NCBI GenBank assembly: GCA_046160345.1 | Contig: JBJXGO010000010.1 | Location: 162,820 to 226,819 of the forward strand | From: M3007 sp046160345 | GTDB lineage: Bacteria; Bacteroidota; Bacteroidia; Chitinophagales; Saprospiraceae | Length of the DNA: 64,000 nucleotides | Reading direction: 5' to 3' | In this document: piece after piece, positions 34,020-43,675 of the stretch | Layout of the letters: the number at the start of each line of letters is the position of its first letter | How positions within the stretch are numbered: the first letter of the stretch is position 1 | The notes under the pieces: generated by a model | Told to the model about the DNA's origin: nothing | Databases searched by the model: none | Seen by the model: only the letters and a program-made list of their open reading frames with translations | Position numbers and translations under genes: made by a program

Positions 34020-34066
34020 GAGGGCCCGGACACTTTTTAATAGTGGTCGGGCTCTCATTGTTTTAT
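34020..34066 (+). terminator. Rho-independent terminator (bidirectional)
   Basis: A stem of 15 bases per arm (GAGGGCCCGGACACT with AGTGGTCGGGCTCTC, one mismatch and two wobbles), loop TTTTAAT, then a T-rich tail ATTGTTTTATT. It closes the acidic-protein gene and could also end the minus-strand Omp28-like gene, which stops at 34073. Confidence 0.8.
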
Positions 34067-34072
34067 TGGAAA

Positions 34073-35077
34073 TTAAAAGTCCTTGACAAATTTACCTGTG
34101 TAAATTCCCTTGGCCCCAGAAATCTTTACAAAATAAATTCCAGGAGCGAGAGAGCCGGATGAAATCGTAAGTACATCTCCCCTGTTTTCAAATGAAAGGG
34201 CTATTTTTTGGCCATCAACCGAAAAAACCTCAACCGTTTTCGCCACATCGTCTGCCAAAGCAACTTGTGCAAATCCGGATACAGGATTGGGCGAGATTTG
34301 AACCAACGACGAAACTAGGGTGTTTGTGCCCGTATTTAGAACAGGGTCAAATCGTGTGCCGCTGTTGAGCACCATTTTCGTACCGATTTCCTTAACAAAT
34401 GCCAAAACATACACTTCGTCAGCCTTCCAGTTAGCAGGAATGCTAAATGTATAATTGAACTCCGAAAACCCGCCTGCCGCTGGCGGTGGAAACACATCTC
34501 CAGCAACTGCGGTCAACATTTTTCTGAAAACATTATGGTGCACACTTTCTCCATTTCCGGTTTGCTGATTCACTTTTTTTTCCAATATGGCTACAAAAAT
34601 CTTGTAATTTCCTACTGGAATATCTCCCAATGCATGTGCCTTTACATTTACGGTACGGGCATTGTTTGGGCCTGACTCTGAAACCTGAAGCGCCAAGGGA
34701 CTGGTTTGACCTAGAAAAGTTTGGAGTTTTGCCTCTGAAAGCAGGGGATTGGATTGGGACTGAATAGCACCATTCAGTACAATGGTCGGGGTGCCCTGGA
34801 CCGGATAAAGTGCCGTCCAGGCTGAATTTTCAGAGGTATTTGCCTGATAAAAAACGCATTGAGGATATGGAAACATAGGGTGAACCGACACATGGTGTAC
34901 ATCATCTGCATATTGAGCCTGGCCGATTAAATTAAAAAATGCCGGGTTTCTATTGGCGCAAGTGCCGCAATTCGAATTGGTGAAATGCTCGATGAGCAGG
35001 TATTTTTTTGCCGATTCCTGGGCAGATAAAAAAGAGACAAGCAAAATGCCGAAAAGTAAAGACGAGATTTTTTTCAT
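34073..35077 (-). CDS. Omp28-related outer-membrane protein with T9SS sorting domain
   Basis: The product is 334 residues from the ATG at 35077. Signal peptide about 1-19 (LLFGILLVSFLSA). The first domain (about 22-130) is thioredoxin-like with IEHFTNSNCGTC (Cys37, Cys40) and cis-Pro-type TPTIVLNG, as in the Omp28 group. An Ig-like region with FVAILEKKVN and HHNVFRKMLT follows (about 130-245). The end (VQISPNPVSGFAQVAL, VFSVDGQKI, APGIYFVKI) is a T9SS sorting domain. It is likely anchored on the surface. Redox activity from CxxC is possible but not shown. Confidence 0.88.
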   Translation of the reverse strand: MKKISSLLFGILLVSFLSAQESAKKYLLIEHFTNSNCGTCANRNPAFFNLIGQAQYADDVHHVSVHPMFPYPQCVFYQANTSENSAWTALYPVQGTPTIVLNGAIQSQSNPLLSEAKLQTFLGQTSPLALQVSESGPNNARTVNVKAHALGDIPVGNYKIFVAILEKKVNQQTGNGESVHHNVFRKMLTAVAGDVFPPPAAGGFSEFNYTFSIPANWKADEVYVLAFVKEIGTKMVLNSGTRFDPVLNTGTNTLVSSLVQISPNPVSGFAQVALADDVAKTVEVFSVDGQKIALSFENRGDVLTISSGSLAPGIYFVKISGAKGIYTGKFVKDF

Positions 35078-35240
35078 GATGAAAAGTAGTTGAATTTGTG
35101 AATGGCACAAAGGTAAGCCCTACCCTGCCCTATTTATTTTTTTTACCTTTTTCAACTGTATAAAATGTCGCCAAGCAAACGATTCGTGCAAACGCCGTAT
35201 TCTTGCACCAAAATTATAACAACACAAATCTCCTCGTTGA

Positions 35241-36095
35241 ATGTTACTAATGACCATGCCCGATTTTGCTTCGGGCGAAGTATGGATCAGCCTCCTGACG
35301 CTTACCTTTTTAGAAATTGTACTGGGTGTTGATAACATCATCTTTCTCAGCATCGTATCTTCCAAACTCCCGCCCGCGGAGCAACCCAAAGCCAGGAGTA
35401 TCGGCTTGATACTGGCCATGGGACTTCGAATAATATTGCTTTTTGGGATCACCTGGATAATGGGTATGAACACGCCGTTGTTTCATGTAGACTTTTTAGG
35501 TATTAGCGGCGGATTGACCGGGCAGGGGCTGATACTGCTGATTGGCGGACTTTTTCTGCTGTATAAAGCCACCAATGAGATTCACCATAAACTGGAAAGT
35601 CCCCAGGAGCAGGATGACCCGAAGGTAAAAAAAGGTGCAGCGGCGCTGCAAGCGGTTATTCTTCAGATCACCCTTATCAACGTGGTCTTTTCATTTGATT
35701 CAATTTTAACGGCGGTTGGCCTCTCCAACGATTTGGTCGTGATGATCATCGCTATTGTAATCTCAGTTTTGATCATGATGATCTTTTCAGGGCCGGTAAG
35801 CAAATTTGTGAATGAGCATCCAACTGTACAGATGTTGGGGCTTTCATTCCTCATCCTTATTGGCATCTCACTTATTGGAGAAGCAGCACATTTAGGACAT
35901 TTTACTGAAGGGTCAATGCCAAAGGGTTATTTGTATTTTGCCATATTCTTCTCACTTTTTGTTGAAATGCTCAACATTCGGATGCGGAAGAAACAGGCCC
36001 CGGTACAACTTCACGGATACGGCGAGACTGCAAAAAATCGAGGCCTATTGGACGAAGATTTGCTTGATAACACCAAACAACAAAACGGGCCCTAA
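35241..36095 (+). CDS. TerC family membrane protein
   Basis: The product is 284 residues with about seven membrane helices. The family's acidic membrane motifs are present: EIVLGVDNIIFL in TM1 and NVVFSFDSILTAVGL in the second half, in pseudo-repeat order. A cytoplasmic loop (ESPQEQDDPKVKK) separates the halves. TerC/Alx proteins are Mn2+ exporters or partners of secretion. The ATG at 35241 is used; ATGs at 35250 and 35256 are close alternatives. The amylase gene follows after 22 bases. Confidence 0.9.
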   Translation: MLLMTMPDFASGEVWISLLTLTFLEIVLGVDNIIFLSIVSSKLPPAEQPKARSIGLILAMGLRIILLFGITWIMGMNTPLFHVDFLGISGGLTGQGLILLIGGLFLLYKATNEIHHKLESPQEQDDPKVKKGAAALQAVILQITLINVVFSFDSILTAVGLSNDLVVMIIAIVISVLIMMIFSGPVSKFVNEHPTVQMLGLSFLILIGISLIGEAAHLGHFTEGSMPKGYLYFAIFFSLFVEMLNIRMRKKQAPVQLHGYGETAKNRGLLDEDLLDNTKQQNGP

Positions 36096-36117
36096 AAGGC
36101 AAGATAAGGTTCCAATC

Positions 36118-37527
36118 ATGGATAAGCTTCTATTGCCCATACTTTTTATATTAGTCTTTGTCCGCTGCCAAAATCAGCCTGTACCTGCCGTGCAAATGCC
36201 CTCCAATTCTGAAACGCCTACCCTGCCCGAACCAGAATGGGCACGCAGTGCCGTCTTTTACGAATGCAATGTGCGGCAATTTTCTCCCGCTGGAAATTTT
36301 GAGGGAGTACGGGCCGAACTGCCTCGGCTCAGAGACCTGGGCATTGATGTGTTGTGGATAATGCCCATTCACCCAATTGGCGTAGAGCGCAGAAAACTCA
36401 AATCCACTGATTTGGGAAGCCCATATTCCGTGCGCGATTATTTTGCGGTCAATCCTGATTTTGGCACAGAGGCAGATTTTAAGAATCTTGTGACTGAAGC
36501 GCATTCCATCGGGTTAAAGGTCATTCTGGACTGGGTGCCCAACCATTGTTCCTGGGACGCTGAATGGAAAAGCTCTCATCCCGAGTATTTTACAAAATAC
36601 AACGGCGATTTTACAGTGCCGCTCAACGAGTTTGGCAAGCCAATAACAGATTGGAGCGATGTTTGCGACTTGGATTATGCTAATCCGTCCACCCGTATTG
36701 CCATGATCGAAGCGATGCAATATTGGCTAAAGGCCTGTGATATTGACGGATTCAGGGTAGATATGGCGGGTTTAGTCCCTAATGATTTTTGGGCAGTAGT
36801 CCGCCCTGCCCTGGATTCGATAAAACAGGTATTAATGGTATCTGAATGGCAGGACGAACCAAATCATTTTCTGTCTTGTTTTAACGTAAACTATGGCTGG
36901 AAATGGAAAGATATTACCAAAGACATTGCAGCAGGCAAACAAAACGCAATTTCGCTTGATACGCTTTTGCGGCACCTGGACGAGTTTTATCCAGCCCATT
37001 ATTCGCAATGGTACTTCACCCAGAACCATGATGAAAACTCCTGGTCAGGTACGGAAACCGAACTTTATGGCGAAGCTGCCGATGTGTTTAATATCCTGGC
37101 CTTTACCTGGCAGGGAATGCCCCTGATATACAACGGCCAGGAAAGCGGATTGGACAAACGGCTTTCATTCTTCGAAAAAGATCCGATTAAATGGGGAGAT
37201 TTTGAAAAGACCCCTTTTTTCCAAAAACTTTGCGACCTGCGCCACAACAACAGCGCCCTTTGGGCTGGCCGGCACGGTGGAAAAATCGAAAAAATCGAAA
37301 CCGATCGGGATGACCAAGTGTATGCATTTACACGTGAAAAAAATGGAGATCGGTTGGTGGTCCTTTTAAACCTAAGCAAAAAAAATTGTGCAGTTACGCT
37401 TCAACCAAGTGAATCTGTCATTTCCGGGGTTTATCTCAATGTGTTTGGGGCAAGCACTGTACAACTTACCAAGGACATGCAGTTGAATCTAAAACCCTGG
37501 GAATACCTGGTCTTAACCAATAAATAA
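36118..37527 (+). CDS. Alpha-amylase family glycoside hydrolase (GH13), exported
   Basis: The product is 469 residues. A short hydrophobic N-terminus ends at Cys17 (FVRC, not a standard lipobox). The GH13 regions are in order: LRDLGIDVLWIMPIHPIG, DWVPNHCS, GFRVDMAG with nucleophile Asp215, SEWQ with acid/base Glu243, and QNHDEN with Asp305. A C-terminal all-beta domain follows from about 390. It would act on alpha-glucans in the periplasm or at the surface. The chosen ATG at 36118 starts after the terC stop; a longer in-frame opening reaches back into terC and is not credible. Confidence 0.93.
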   Translation: MDKLLLPILFILVFVRCQNQPVPAVQMPSNSETPTLPEPEWARSAVFYECNVRQFSPAGNFEGVRAELPRLRDLGIDVLWIMPIHPIGVERRKLKSTDLGSPYSVRDYFAVNPDFGTEADFKNLVTEAHSIGLKVILDWVPNHCSWDAEWKSSHPEYFTKYNGDFTVPLNEFGKPITDWSDVCDLDYANPSTRIAMIEAMQYWLKACDIDGFRVDMAGLVPNDFWAVVRPALDSIKQVLMVSEWQDEPNHFLSCFNVNYGWKWKDITKDIAAGKQNAISLDTLLRHLDEFYPAHYSQWYFTQNHDENSWSGTETELYGEAADVFNILAFTWQGMPLIYNGQESGLDKRLSFFEKDPIKWGDFEKTPFFQKLCDLRHNNSALWAGRHGGKIEKIETDRDDQVYAFTREKNGDRLVVLLNLSKKNCAVTLQPSESVISGVYLNVFGASTVQLTKDMQLNLKPWEYLVLTNK

Positions 37528-37598
37528 TCCTGATTATTCCCGAAATGAACAAGAAAGTGAACTTTGACTTTTAACATAGGCCCTAAAGTCCAAAAACA

Positions 37599-39602
37599 AT
37601 GAAAATGGCCAGTAACGGCGACTATAATACGCATCACAAACTTACTGCAGCGGGATTAATAATTACCCTGGGCATAATATATGGTGACATAGGTACCTCC
37701 CCCCTATATGTAATGAAGTCAATTGTCGGGGAAGACATTATTAGTCGCGAAACAATTTTAGGGGCGGTTTCTTTGGTTTTTTGGACCCTTACCATTCAAA
37801 CCTCGTTTAAATATATCGGACTCGTGCTCCGTGCCGACAACAACGGAGAAGGAGGTATTTTTTCGTTGTATACCCTGGTGAGGCGGAGACGAAAATGGTT
37901 GTTGTTTCCTGCCATGATTGGTGGCTGCGCCGTACTATCTGAAGGCATGATAACGCCGCCTATTACAGTTTCTGCGGCAATCGAGAGCCTTGCCTCTGTA
38001 CCAGCGCTACAAAACATGCACCTGCCCACAATGCAGATCACGGTAGCGATCATCACCCTGATTTTTGTTTTTCAACAGTTTGGCACGGTAGCCGTTGGCA
38101 AGTTGTTCGGGCCGATCATGCTGCTTTGGTTTTCTATGTTGGGAATACTTGGATGTATTTCTTTGTCGCATGACTGGAGCGTTTTGCAAGCCTTGAGCCC
38201 GGAATTTGCCATAAAAATATTGATGCACCATCCACATGCACTGGTCCTAATGGGGGCAGTTTTCCTGTGCACTACCGGGGCAGAAGCGTTGTATGCTGAT
38301 TTGGGCCACTGTGGAAAACAGAATATACGGATCAGCTGGATATTCGTAAAAATATCGCTGGTGCTCAATTATCTAGGGCAAGCTACCTGGTGCCTCCAAT
38401 TTGAAGGGAAAAAATTGCCTACTTTTATGGCAATGGTGGGCGATAATTTACAGGCCCAGCCCGTTAATCCATTTTATGGGGTGATGCCCGAATATTTTTT
38501 GCCTTTCGGCATCGCTATTGCCACTTTTGCTGCCATTATCGCCAGCCAGGCTATGATATCAGGGTCATTTACATTGGTAAGCGAGGCAATCAGGTTAAAT
38601 TTATTGCCAAAATTGACGGTCATATTCCCAACCCAAATGAAAGGACAGTTGTACGTGCCGGCCGTAAATACCCTTCTGCTTGCAGGCTGTATTTTCGTTA
38701 CACTTTATTTCAAGGAAAGCAAACATATGGAGGCGGCATACGGCCTTTCGGTGACACTAACCATGCTCATGTCAACCATCCTGCTTTCCAATTTTTTTGT
38801 ACAAAATCGTATAAGATCAGTTTGGGTTTGGGCATTCCTGATTTGGTACCTCTTGTTTGAAGGAGCATTTTTTGCGGCAAACTTGCTAAAATTCCTAGAT
38901 GGAGGCTTCATCACTGTACTTATCGCTTCTATTTTGTTTTTCCTGATGTTCGTCTGGGTGCAAGCAAAAAAGATCAAAAGCCGCTACATTCAAAATATAA
39001 AAATTAATGATTATATCGACCAACTCATATTGTTGGGCAGCGATGAGAACATCCCCAAATGTGCCACAAATCTGGTGTTTCTAAGCAATACCAAATCGCC
39101 CAAAAAGGTAGAAGAAAAAATTCTTTACTCCATTCTTCAAACACAGCCCAAACGCGCGGATATCTACTGGTTTGTTCACATTGAAACGACTGACGAACCA
39201 TATACCATGGAGTATAAAGTAAATATGATCGCTCGGGATGATGTCTATAAAGTTAATTTCCGGCTCGGTTTTAGGGTAGAGCAACGCATGAACCTCTTTT
39301 TGAGAAAGGTTGTTGAAGACTTACTTGAAAACGACGAACTGGTGGTCACTTCAAGATACCATATTGGTCATGGAGAAATAGCGACAGGTGATTTCAAATT
39401 TATTATCATTCAGGAATTCCTTTCAAATGAAAATGACCTGCCATTGCTTGAGCAGGCTGTAATGCGTATTTATTTGGCTGTCAAAAGCATTACTGCCTCA
39501 CCACAGAATTGGTTTGGCCTGGAGAGCGATTCCGTAGAGATCGAACAAGTGCCGCTCGTGTTGCGAAGGGTAAAAGATTTACAATTGAAAAGACTTACTT
39601 AG
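37599..39602 (+). CDS. kup: Potassium uptake protein Kup
   Basis: The product is 667 residues. The Kup signature IYGDIGTSPLYVMK opens TM1, followed by about 11 more membrane helices (e.g. GGIFSLYTLVRR loop, EGMITPPITVSAAIE, TTGAEALYADLGHCG). The cytoplasmic C-terminus from about 470 has alternating strands and helices. Kup imports K+ with H+. Start ATG at 37599. The upstream 71-base gap shows no clear promoter or riboswitch. Confidence 0.95.
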   Translation: MKMASNGDYNTHHKLTAAGLIITLGIIYGDIGTSPLYVMKSIVGEDIISRETILGAVSLVFWTLTIQTSFKYIGLVLRADNNGEGGIFSLYTLVRRRRKWLLFPAMIGGCAVLSEGMITPPITVSAAIESLASVPALQNMHLPTMQITVAIITLIFVFQQFGTVAVGKLFGPIMLLWFSMLGILGCISLSHDWSVLQALSPEFAIKILMHHPHALVLMGAVFLCTTGAEALYADLGHCGKQNIRISWIFVKISLVLNYLGQATWCLQFEGKKLPTFMAMVGDNLQAQPVNPFYGVMPEYFLPFGIAIATFAAIIASQAMISGSFTLVSEAIRLNLLPKLTVIFPTQMKGQLYVPAVNTLLLAGCIFVTLYFKESKHMEAAYGLSVTLTMLMSTILLSNFFVQNRIRSVWVWAFLIWYLLFEGAFFAANLLKFLDGGFITVLIASILFFLMFVWVQAKKIKSRYIQNIKINDYIDQLILLGSDENIPKCATNLVFLSNTKSPKKVEEKILYSILQTQPKRADIYWFVHIETTDEPYTMEYKVNMIARDDVYKVNFRLGFRVEQRMNLFLRKVVEDLLENDELVVTSRYHIGHGEIATGDFKFIIIQEFLSNENDLPLLEQAVMRIYLAVKSITASPQNWFGLESDSVEIEQVPLVLRRVKDLQLKRLT

Positions 39603-39615
39603 TACCCTGAAAATT

Positions 39616-39646
39616 TTTCTTGTTGTTTTACAAAATTGCACTTTTG
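39616..39646 (+). promoter_or_regulatory. Possible promoter of the CHAT protein gene
   Basis: TTTC, a 19-base spacer and CACTTTTG, each one base off the -33/-7 consensus, 43 bases upstream of the ATG at 39690. It supports that ATG over an earlier in-frame start at 39636. Confidence 0.4.
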
Positions 39647-39689
39647 TGAAATCAATGGCCAATTTAACCCACTTCTAAACCGATCTATA

Positions 39690-42266
39690 ATGGGCAGGCA
39701 CTTTTTTCTATTTCTCCCCTTTGGCCTTCTGCTGTTCTGTAAGCCACTTTTGGCTCAGGCACCCTGTGACACCTCCCGAATAAGCAGGGCTATTTCCCAT
39801 GCCCGCGAGTGTTTGGATGAGGGAAAATTACAAGCAGCCCTCGATACTATATTGCTGGTGCTTAATGATCCTGAGAATTGTTCAGAAAATTCTAAACATC
39901 GTGAATCTGTCTTGCTACAAGCCGATGCCTGTTATCAAGCCTTGGCAGTAGATTATTTACAAAGAAGTTTGTTCAACCTGTCTATCGATATGTCAGAACG
40001 GAGCATTGCTTTGCATAGACAAATGACAGACAAATATCCGGATCGCTTGGCGAAGGCATATTTGAACCTGGGCAGTGCCCAAAACCTGAACGGAAACCCT
40101 AAATTAGCTATCGAATTTAGCACAAAAGGACTCAATATCCGACACGCTGCTAATCCAAAAGATCTTAAAATAGCAGCCCATTATGACCAGTTAGCCAGTT
40201 TTAATCTTGCTTTGAATGATACGGTGAACGTGCGGCTTAGCCTTCAGAAATGGGATGATTTCCATTATCTTCTTGGCAACAGGGCCAGCTTGCAAGCTAA
40301 GGTCAACCTTGCCAATTACTGGTCAATGTACTACGAATTGAAAGGTATACTACCACTTGCAATCAAGATACTGGAGGATACCTTGAGTCGTTACGGCGAT
40401 ATTTTGAAGGCCAAAGGCGGCTTTTTAGGTACGGTCGAGTTTCGTTTGTGCGAACTTTATACCCAGACAGGAAATTACAAAAAAGCCCTGGTTTATGCGG
40501 ATAAGAACATTGCGCTGTTTGAGGCTCGTCTCCAACAACAAAGAGGCAAACTCTTCAGCTGCACCCATTATGCATGGTGCCTGGCCCAGGCTTCAAGAGC
40601 AGCATGGAAAGAATTCGTGCTTACAAAAGATACTTCCTGGTACAATCTGGCAGAACATCGGTGCAGGCAATCTGAAGAGGTCATTTTTTCAATGCGAGAC
40701 CGACCACCCAACGATGGTTTTCGAGATTGGATCGCTAACGAGGTAGGTATAGTCGCAAATATTGCAGAGGTTCGGCAAGGGATGTTTGCCCATACGCAAG
40801 AGATTAATCACGTTGAGCGCGCTTTTGAATGCATAGAAGCAAGCAAATCATTCGCAGTTCAAGAATTTCTTCATGAAACCTATGCGCTCCAATGGGCTGG
40901 ATTACCGGACTCGCTTTATCAGAAGGAAAACAATTTCCGGACGGCAGTTAACGATCTGGAGACAAATTTTTTCATGGTACGCAAGCTGCCAAACGCTGAC
41001 AGCCTGATTTCAGCAAACGACCAGGAACTTTTTGCCCTGCGTGACCAATACCGGGATTTTTTGCAGGATTTGGAAAAGAGCCATCCGGAATATTTTCGAT
41101 TAAAATATAATCAACCCAAAGCCAGTGTCCAGGCGGCCCAAAGGCAGATGCTAAGCCCAGGCCAATGTTTGCTCGACCTTTTCATTGAAAACGGATTGGT
41201 ATTCGCACTCCTCATCCGACCGGATACCGTGGTATGGCTTGCAACCCCATTTGACAGTGCACAATTGGCCGCAATCCAAATGCTCGAAACCGAATCACAT
41301 CTTTTTTCAGAATATCTGAAACTGCCTGAAAAAGAATATCTTCAAAAAATTCGATCTTTTGCCGATGCCGCACACCTTGCCTATCAAATCCTGATTGCGC
41401 CAGTTCGGCCTTTGCTTACCGAGGAGCTGTTGTTAATCCTGCGCGATGAACTTGTAGGGCTGCCCTTTGGCGCATTGCTTTCTCAGCCAGAGACCAATTT
41501 AAGCAAGCCATTTCTTTGGCATTTCCTTGAAAAAGAGCTGGTTATGAGCCAGGTCTATTCTGCTGGATTGTTTGAATTTGTCCAAAACCGGCCAGCAATT
41601 CAGAAGCCAAGCGGCACTGTACTTGGGGTCGCACCATTTTTTGAAGGCGAAATTTCCTCGAAAGCGGAAATTCCAGTAGGTGATATGGCTGCACTTTCGC
41701 GATCAGAAGTTTTCAAACCCCTGCCCGGCAGCGGAACCGAGGTTCAATCCATAGTTAAATTGACTAACGGTCAATCGCTTGTCGGAGCAGCAGCGACCAA
41801 ATCAAATTTTTTGAAAAATTGCCAGCAATTCAACACCCTCCACCTGGCTACCCATAGCGCTGCCAATGAAGTATTGGGCGCGTATTCTTTTGTCGCATTT
41901 CAATCAGAAACTGATGCCAAAAGTTTAGACCTGCTCTATGCGAGAGACATTTACGGGTTGCGACTTTCCGCTGACCTTGTAGTGCTTTCAGCTTGTGAAA
42001 CTGCTCTCGGGCAATTTAGAAAGGATGAAGGCATGGTTGGTTTGACTCGTGCATTTAACTGTGCTGGCGCCCGAAATGTGGTGGCATCGCTCTGGTCAGT
42101 CGATGATTTGAGCACAAAATATCTCATGGTCCTGTTTTACGAAGAAATTCAAAAAGGCCGGACTTACAATCATGCTTTGGCAAATGCCAAACGAACCTTG
42201 ATCAACGAACACAGAGCATACGCCCACCCATTTTATTGGGCAGGGTTTGTGTTGAATGGGCGTTGA
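39690..42266 (+). CDS. Exported TPR-CHAT domain protease
   Basis: The product is 858 residues. Signal peptide about 1-24 (FFLFLPFGLLLFCKPLLAQ). Tetratricopeptide repeats occupy about 30-430 (KAYLNLGSAQNLNGNPKLAIEF, KAAGNYKKALVYADKNIALF-like). The CHAT domain is about 560-858, with the catalytic dyad His722 (LHLATHS) and Cys769 (VVLSACETALG), and ARNVVASLW plus NAKRTLI near the end. CHAT is a caspase-like cysteine protease. The signal peptide puts it in the periplasm or beyond, unlike cytosolic CHAT effectors. It ends 9 bases from the convergent TPR/ECF sigma operon, an arrangement that may be functional. Confidence 0.92.
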   Translation: MGRHFFLFLPFGLLLFCKPLLAQAPCDTSRISRAISHARECLDEGKLQAALDTILLVLNDPENCSENSKHRESVLLQADACYQALAVDYLQRSLFNLSIDMSERSIALHRQMTDKYPDRLAKAYLNLGSAQNLNGNPKLAIEFSTKGLNIRHAANPKDLKIAAHYDQLASFNLALNDTVNVRLSLQKWDDFHYLLGNRASLQAKVNLANYWSMYYELKGILPLAIKILEDTLSRYGDILKAKGGFLGTVEFRLCELYTQTGNYKKALVYADKNIALFEARLQQQRGKLFSCTHYAWCLAQASRAAWKEFVLTKDTSWYNLAEHRCRQSEEVIFSMRDRPPNDGFRDWIANEVGIVANIAEVRQGMFAHTQEINHVERAFECIEASKSFAVQEFLHETYALQWAGLPDSLYQKENNFRTAVNDLETNFFMVRKLPNADSLISANDQELFALRDQYRDFLQDLEKSHPEYFRLKYNQPKASVQAAQRQMLSPGQCLLDLFIENGLVFALLIRPDTVVWLATPFDSAQLAAIQMLETESHLFSEYLKLPEKEYLQKIRSFADAAHLAYQILIAPVRPLLTEELLLILRDELVGLPFGALLSQPETNLSKPFLWHFLEKELVMSQVYSAGLFEFVQNRPAIQKPSGTVLGVAPFFEGEISSKAEIPVGDMAALSRSEVFKPLPGSGTEVQSIVKLTNGQSLVGAAATKSNFLKNCQQFNTLHLATHSAANEVLGAYSFVAFQSETDAKSLDLLYARDIYGLRLSADLVVLSACETALGQFRKDEGMVGLTRAFNCAGARNVVASLWSVDDLSTKYLMVLFYEEIQKGRTYNHALANAKRTLINEHRAYAHPFYWAGFVLNGR

Positions 42267-42275
42267 GGAAGCCCT

Positions 42276-43022
42276 TTAAAGTTTCCGGTACAATTCAGTT
42301 GCTTCCCGATAAAAAGTATGCCCTTCATCGTCCACCATTTTCTTCAACTTCTTTAAAACCAATGACTTGTTTTGCTCAAAATCAGGAAGCAGCGATAAGG
42401 CTTCATACCATTGAGCAGCCTCGCCATAACGAACGCTCCCGGTTATCTGACCAAAAAGAACCGCAGATTGTTGGTATTTTTTCAAACCGAAAAGGGCATG
42501 GCCGCGCAAATAAACTACATCTGTTTTGTATTCGGCAGAGACATTTTGAAGCGCATTAAGTGCATCAGAATAGTTTCCCTTTGCGATAGCGTCACGGGCA
42601 TCATTGAGCAAATTCTCTCCAGTAGGAGCGTCGCCTCTAACCTGGGAAGCAAAATCAGGCTTTTGATAGCTTGATTCTGCCAATGCAAGGTACCGATTAG
42701 GGGTCTCAATTGATTTTCCTACGACAGGCTGCTCCCTGGGCTGTTCTATTGGCACTGGTTCTTGAACTGCTAAAGGAGGGGAATTAGTCGGCAGTTCCTG
42801 GTTTTGCTGTATCCTGTCTGGTTTTTTTGGGGGCCAAAAAATCCATAAAGCTGATGCCAGCAAGGCCACAAATAGCAAAAGGCGAAACAATAGCAAAGTG
42901 TTTCCACCTTCACCCGGATCTTGGTTTGGATCGCGCCATTGTTTCATTTTGGCGCTTAAGTCGGAGGCTACGAGAGATTCTCTGGCCTCCCGTTCGAGCC
43001 GTTTGTTTGAATTGTAAGGCAT
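42276..43022 (-). CDS. Single-pass membrane TPR protein
   Basis: The product is 248 residues. A charged cytoplasmic N-terminus (KRLEREARESLVASDL) is followed by one TM at about 42-63, a Pro/Gln-rich linker (about 64-110), and TPR-like helices to the end (NDARDAIAKGNYSDALNAL, GHALFGLKKYQQSAVLF, AAQWYEALSLL). The cytoplasmic start and periplasmic TPR recall anti-sigma or receptor proteins made with ECF sigma factors, but no zinc-binding anti-sigma motif is seen. It starts 20 bases after the sigma factor gene, so they form an operon. Confidence 0.78.
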   Translation of the reverse strand: MPYNSNKRLEREARESLVASDLSAKMKQWRDPNQDPGEGGNTLLLFRLLLFVALLASALWIFWPPKKPDRIQQNQELPTNSPPLAVQEPVPIEQPREQPVVGKSIETPNRYLALAESSYQKPDFASQVRGDAPTGENLLNDARDAIAKGNYSDALNALQNVSAEYKTDVVYLRGHALFGLKKYQQSAVLFGQITGSVRYGEAAQWYEALSLLPDFEQNKSLVLKKLKKMVDDEGHTFYREATELYRKL

Positions 43023-43041
43023 GATGTCATTGCAGCGGGGA

Positions 43042-43632
43042 TTAAATATTGAAAAAATCTTTTAGTTCAGTGCTGTTTTCAATTAGAGCCTTTAGTTTTT
43101 TACGGCATTCTGAACACTGGTTCATCGCGACCTGATCTGAGGCATATCCCATCTCGGCAGCAATTTCCTTCATAGAGTAACTCAGTTGGTAAAAAGTTAG
43201 CAGTTTTTTGCATTTTTCACCAAGGCTGGAAAGCGCCTGTTGGAATACCGATTGACGCTCGCGGTTATACATTTCATCTTCTAAAAAGTGTTTGCTTTCA
43301 AACAGTTCGATTGTATCCAAAGATATAGTAACTCCCTTTTTTCTTTGCCGATTGAGCCATTGCCATTTTGCAATGCTGCAAAAGAAGGTTTTCAAAGAAG
43401 ACTCTTCACGGAACTTCCCTTCCCGCAACAATCGGTCAAAAGTAATAAAGGTATCGTGATACAAATCCTCTCCATCTGCCGCAGAGCCACCGTGCTCAGC
43501 GGCATAATTACGCACCCAGCGTTGCAGGCCCTGGTTTCCAAACCACCACTGCAATGCATTGTCACGGCCATGTCCACCGCTCGCAATGGCCTTGACGATG
43601 GTCTGGTCTGTCCATAGTGTCGGTTGGCTCAT
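43042..43632 (-). CDS. ECF-type RNA polymerase sigma factor
   Basis: The product is 196 residues from the ATG at 43632. Region 2 is ALQWWFGNQGLQRWVRNYA, then GEDLYHDTFITFDRLL and the -10-binding ESSLKTFFCSIAKWQWLNR. Region 4 at the end has the helix-turn-helix SYSMKEIAAEMGYASDQVAMNQ. Both are the two-domain ECF layout. The region 4 tail is Cys/Lys-rich (QCSECRKKLK). Its promoter lies between 43632 and an earlier in-frame start at 43695, so the shorter form is preferred. Its regulon cannot be seen. Confidence 0.9.
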   Translation of the reverse strand: MSQPTLWTDQTIVKAIASGGHGRDNALQWWFGNQGLQRWVRNYAAEHGGSAADGEDLYHDTFITFDRLLREGKFREESSLKTFFCSIAKWQWLNRQRKKGVTISLDTIELFESKHFLEDEMYNRERQSVFQQALSSLGEKCKKLLTFYQLSYSMKEIAAEMGYASDQVAMNQCSECRKKLKALIENSTELKDFFNI

Positions 43633-43667
43633 AATCGGCAGATGGTTTGGAATACACTCTGCTTGAG

Positions 43668-43675
43668 CAAAAGTA
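43668..43675 (-). promoter_or_regulatory. -7 box (TACTTTTG) of the ECF sigma/TPR operon
   Basis: This exact match is 35 bases upstream of the ATG at 43632 on the minus strand. No -33 TTTG is seen. It lies inside the longer alternative reading frame, which argues against that longer start. Confidence 0.45.

Noticed and set aside
35938..36117. N-terminal extension of the alpha-amylase into terC
   Set aside because: It would overlap terC by 158 bases in another frame; the ATG at 36118 opens the export signal directly.
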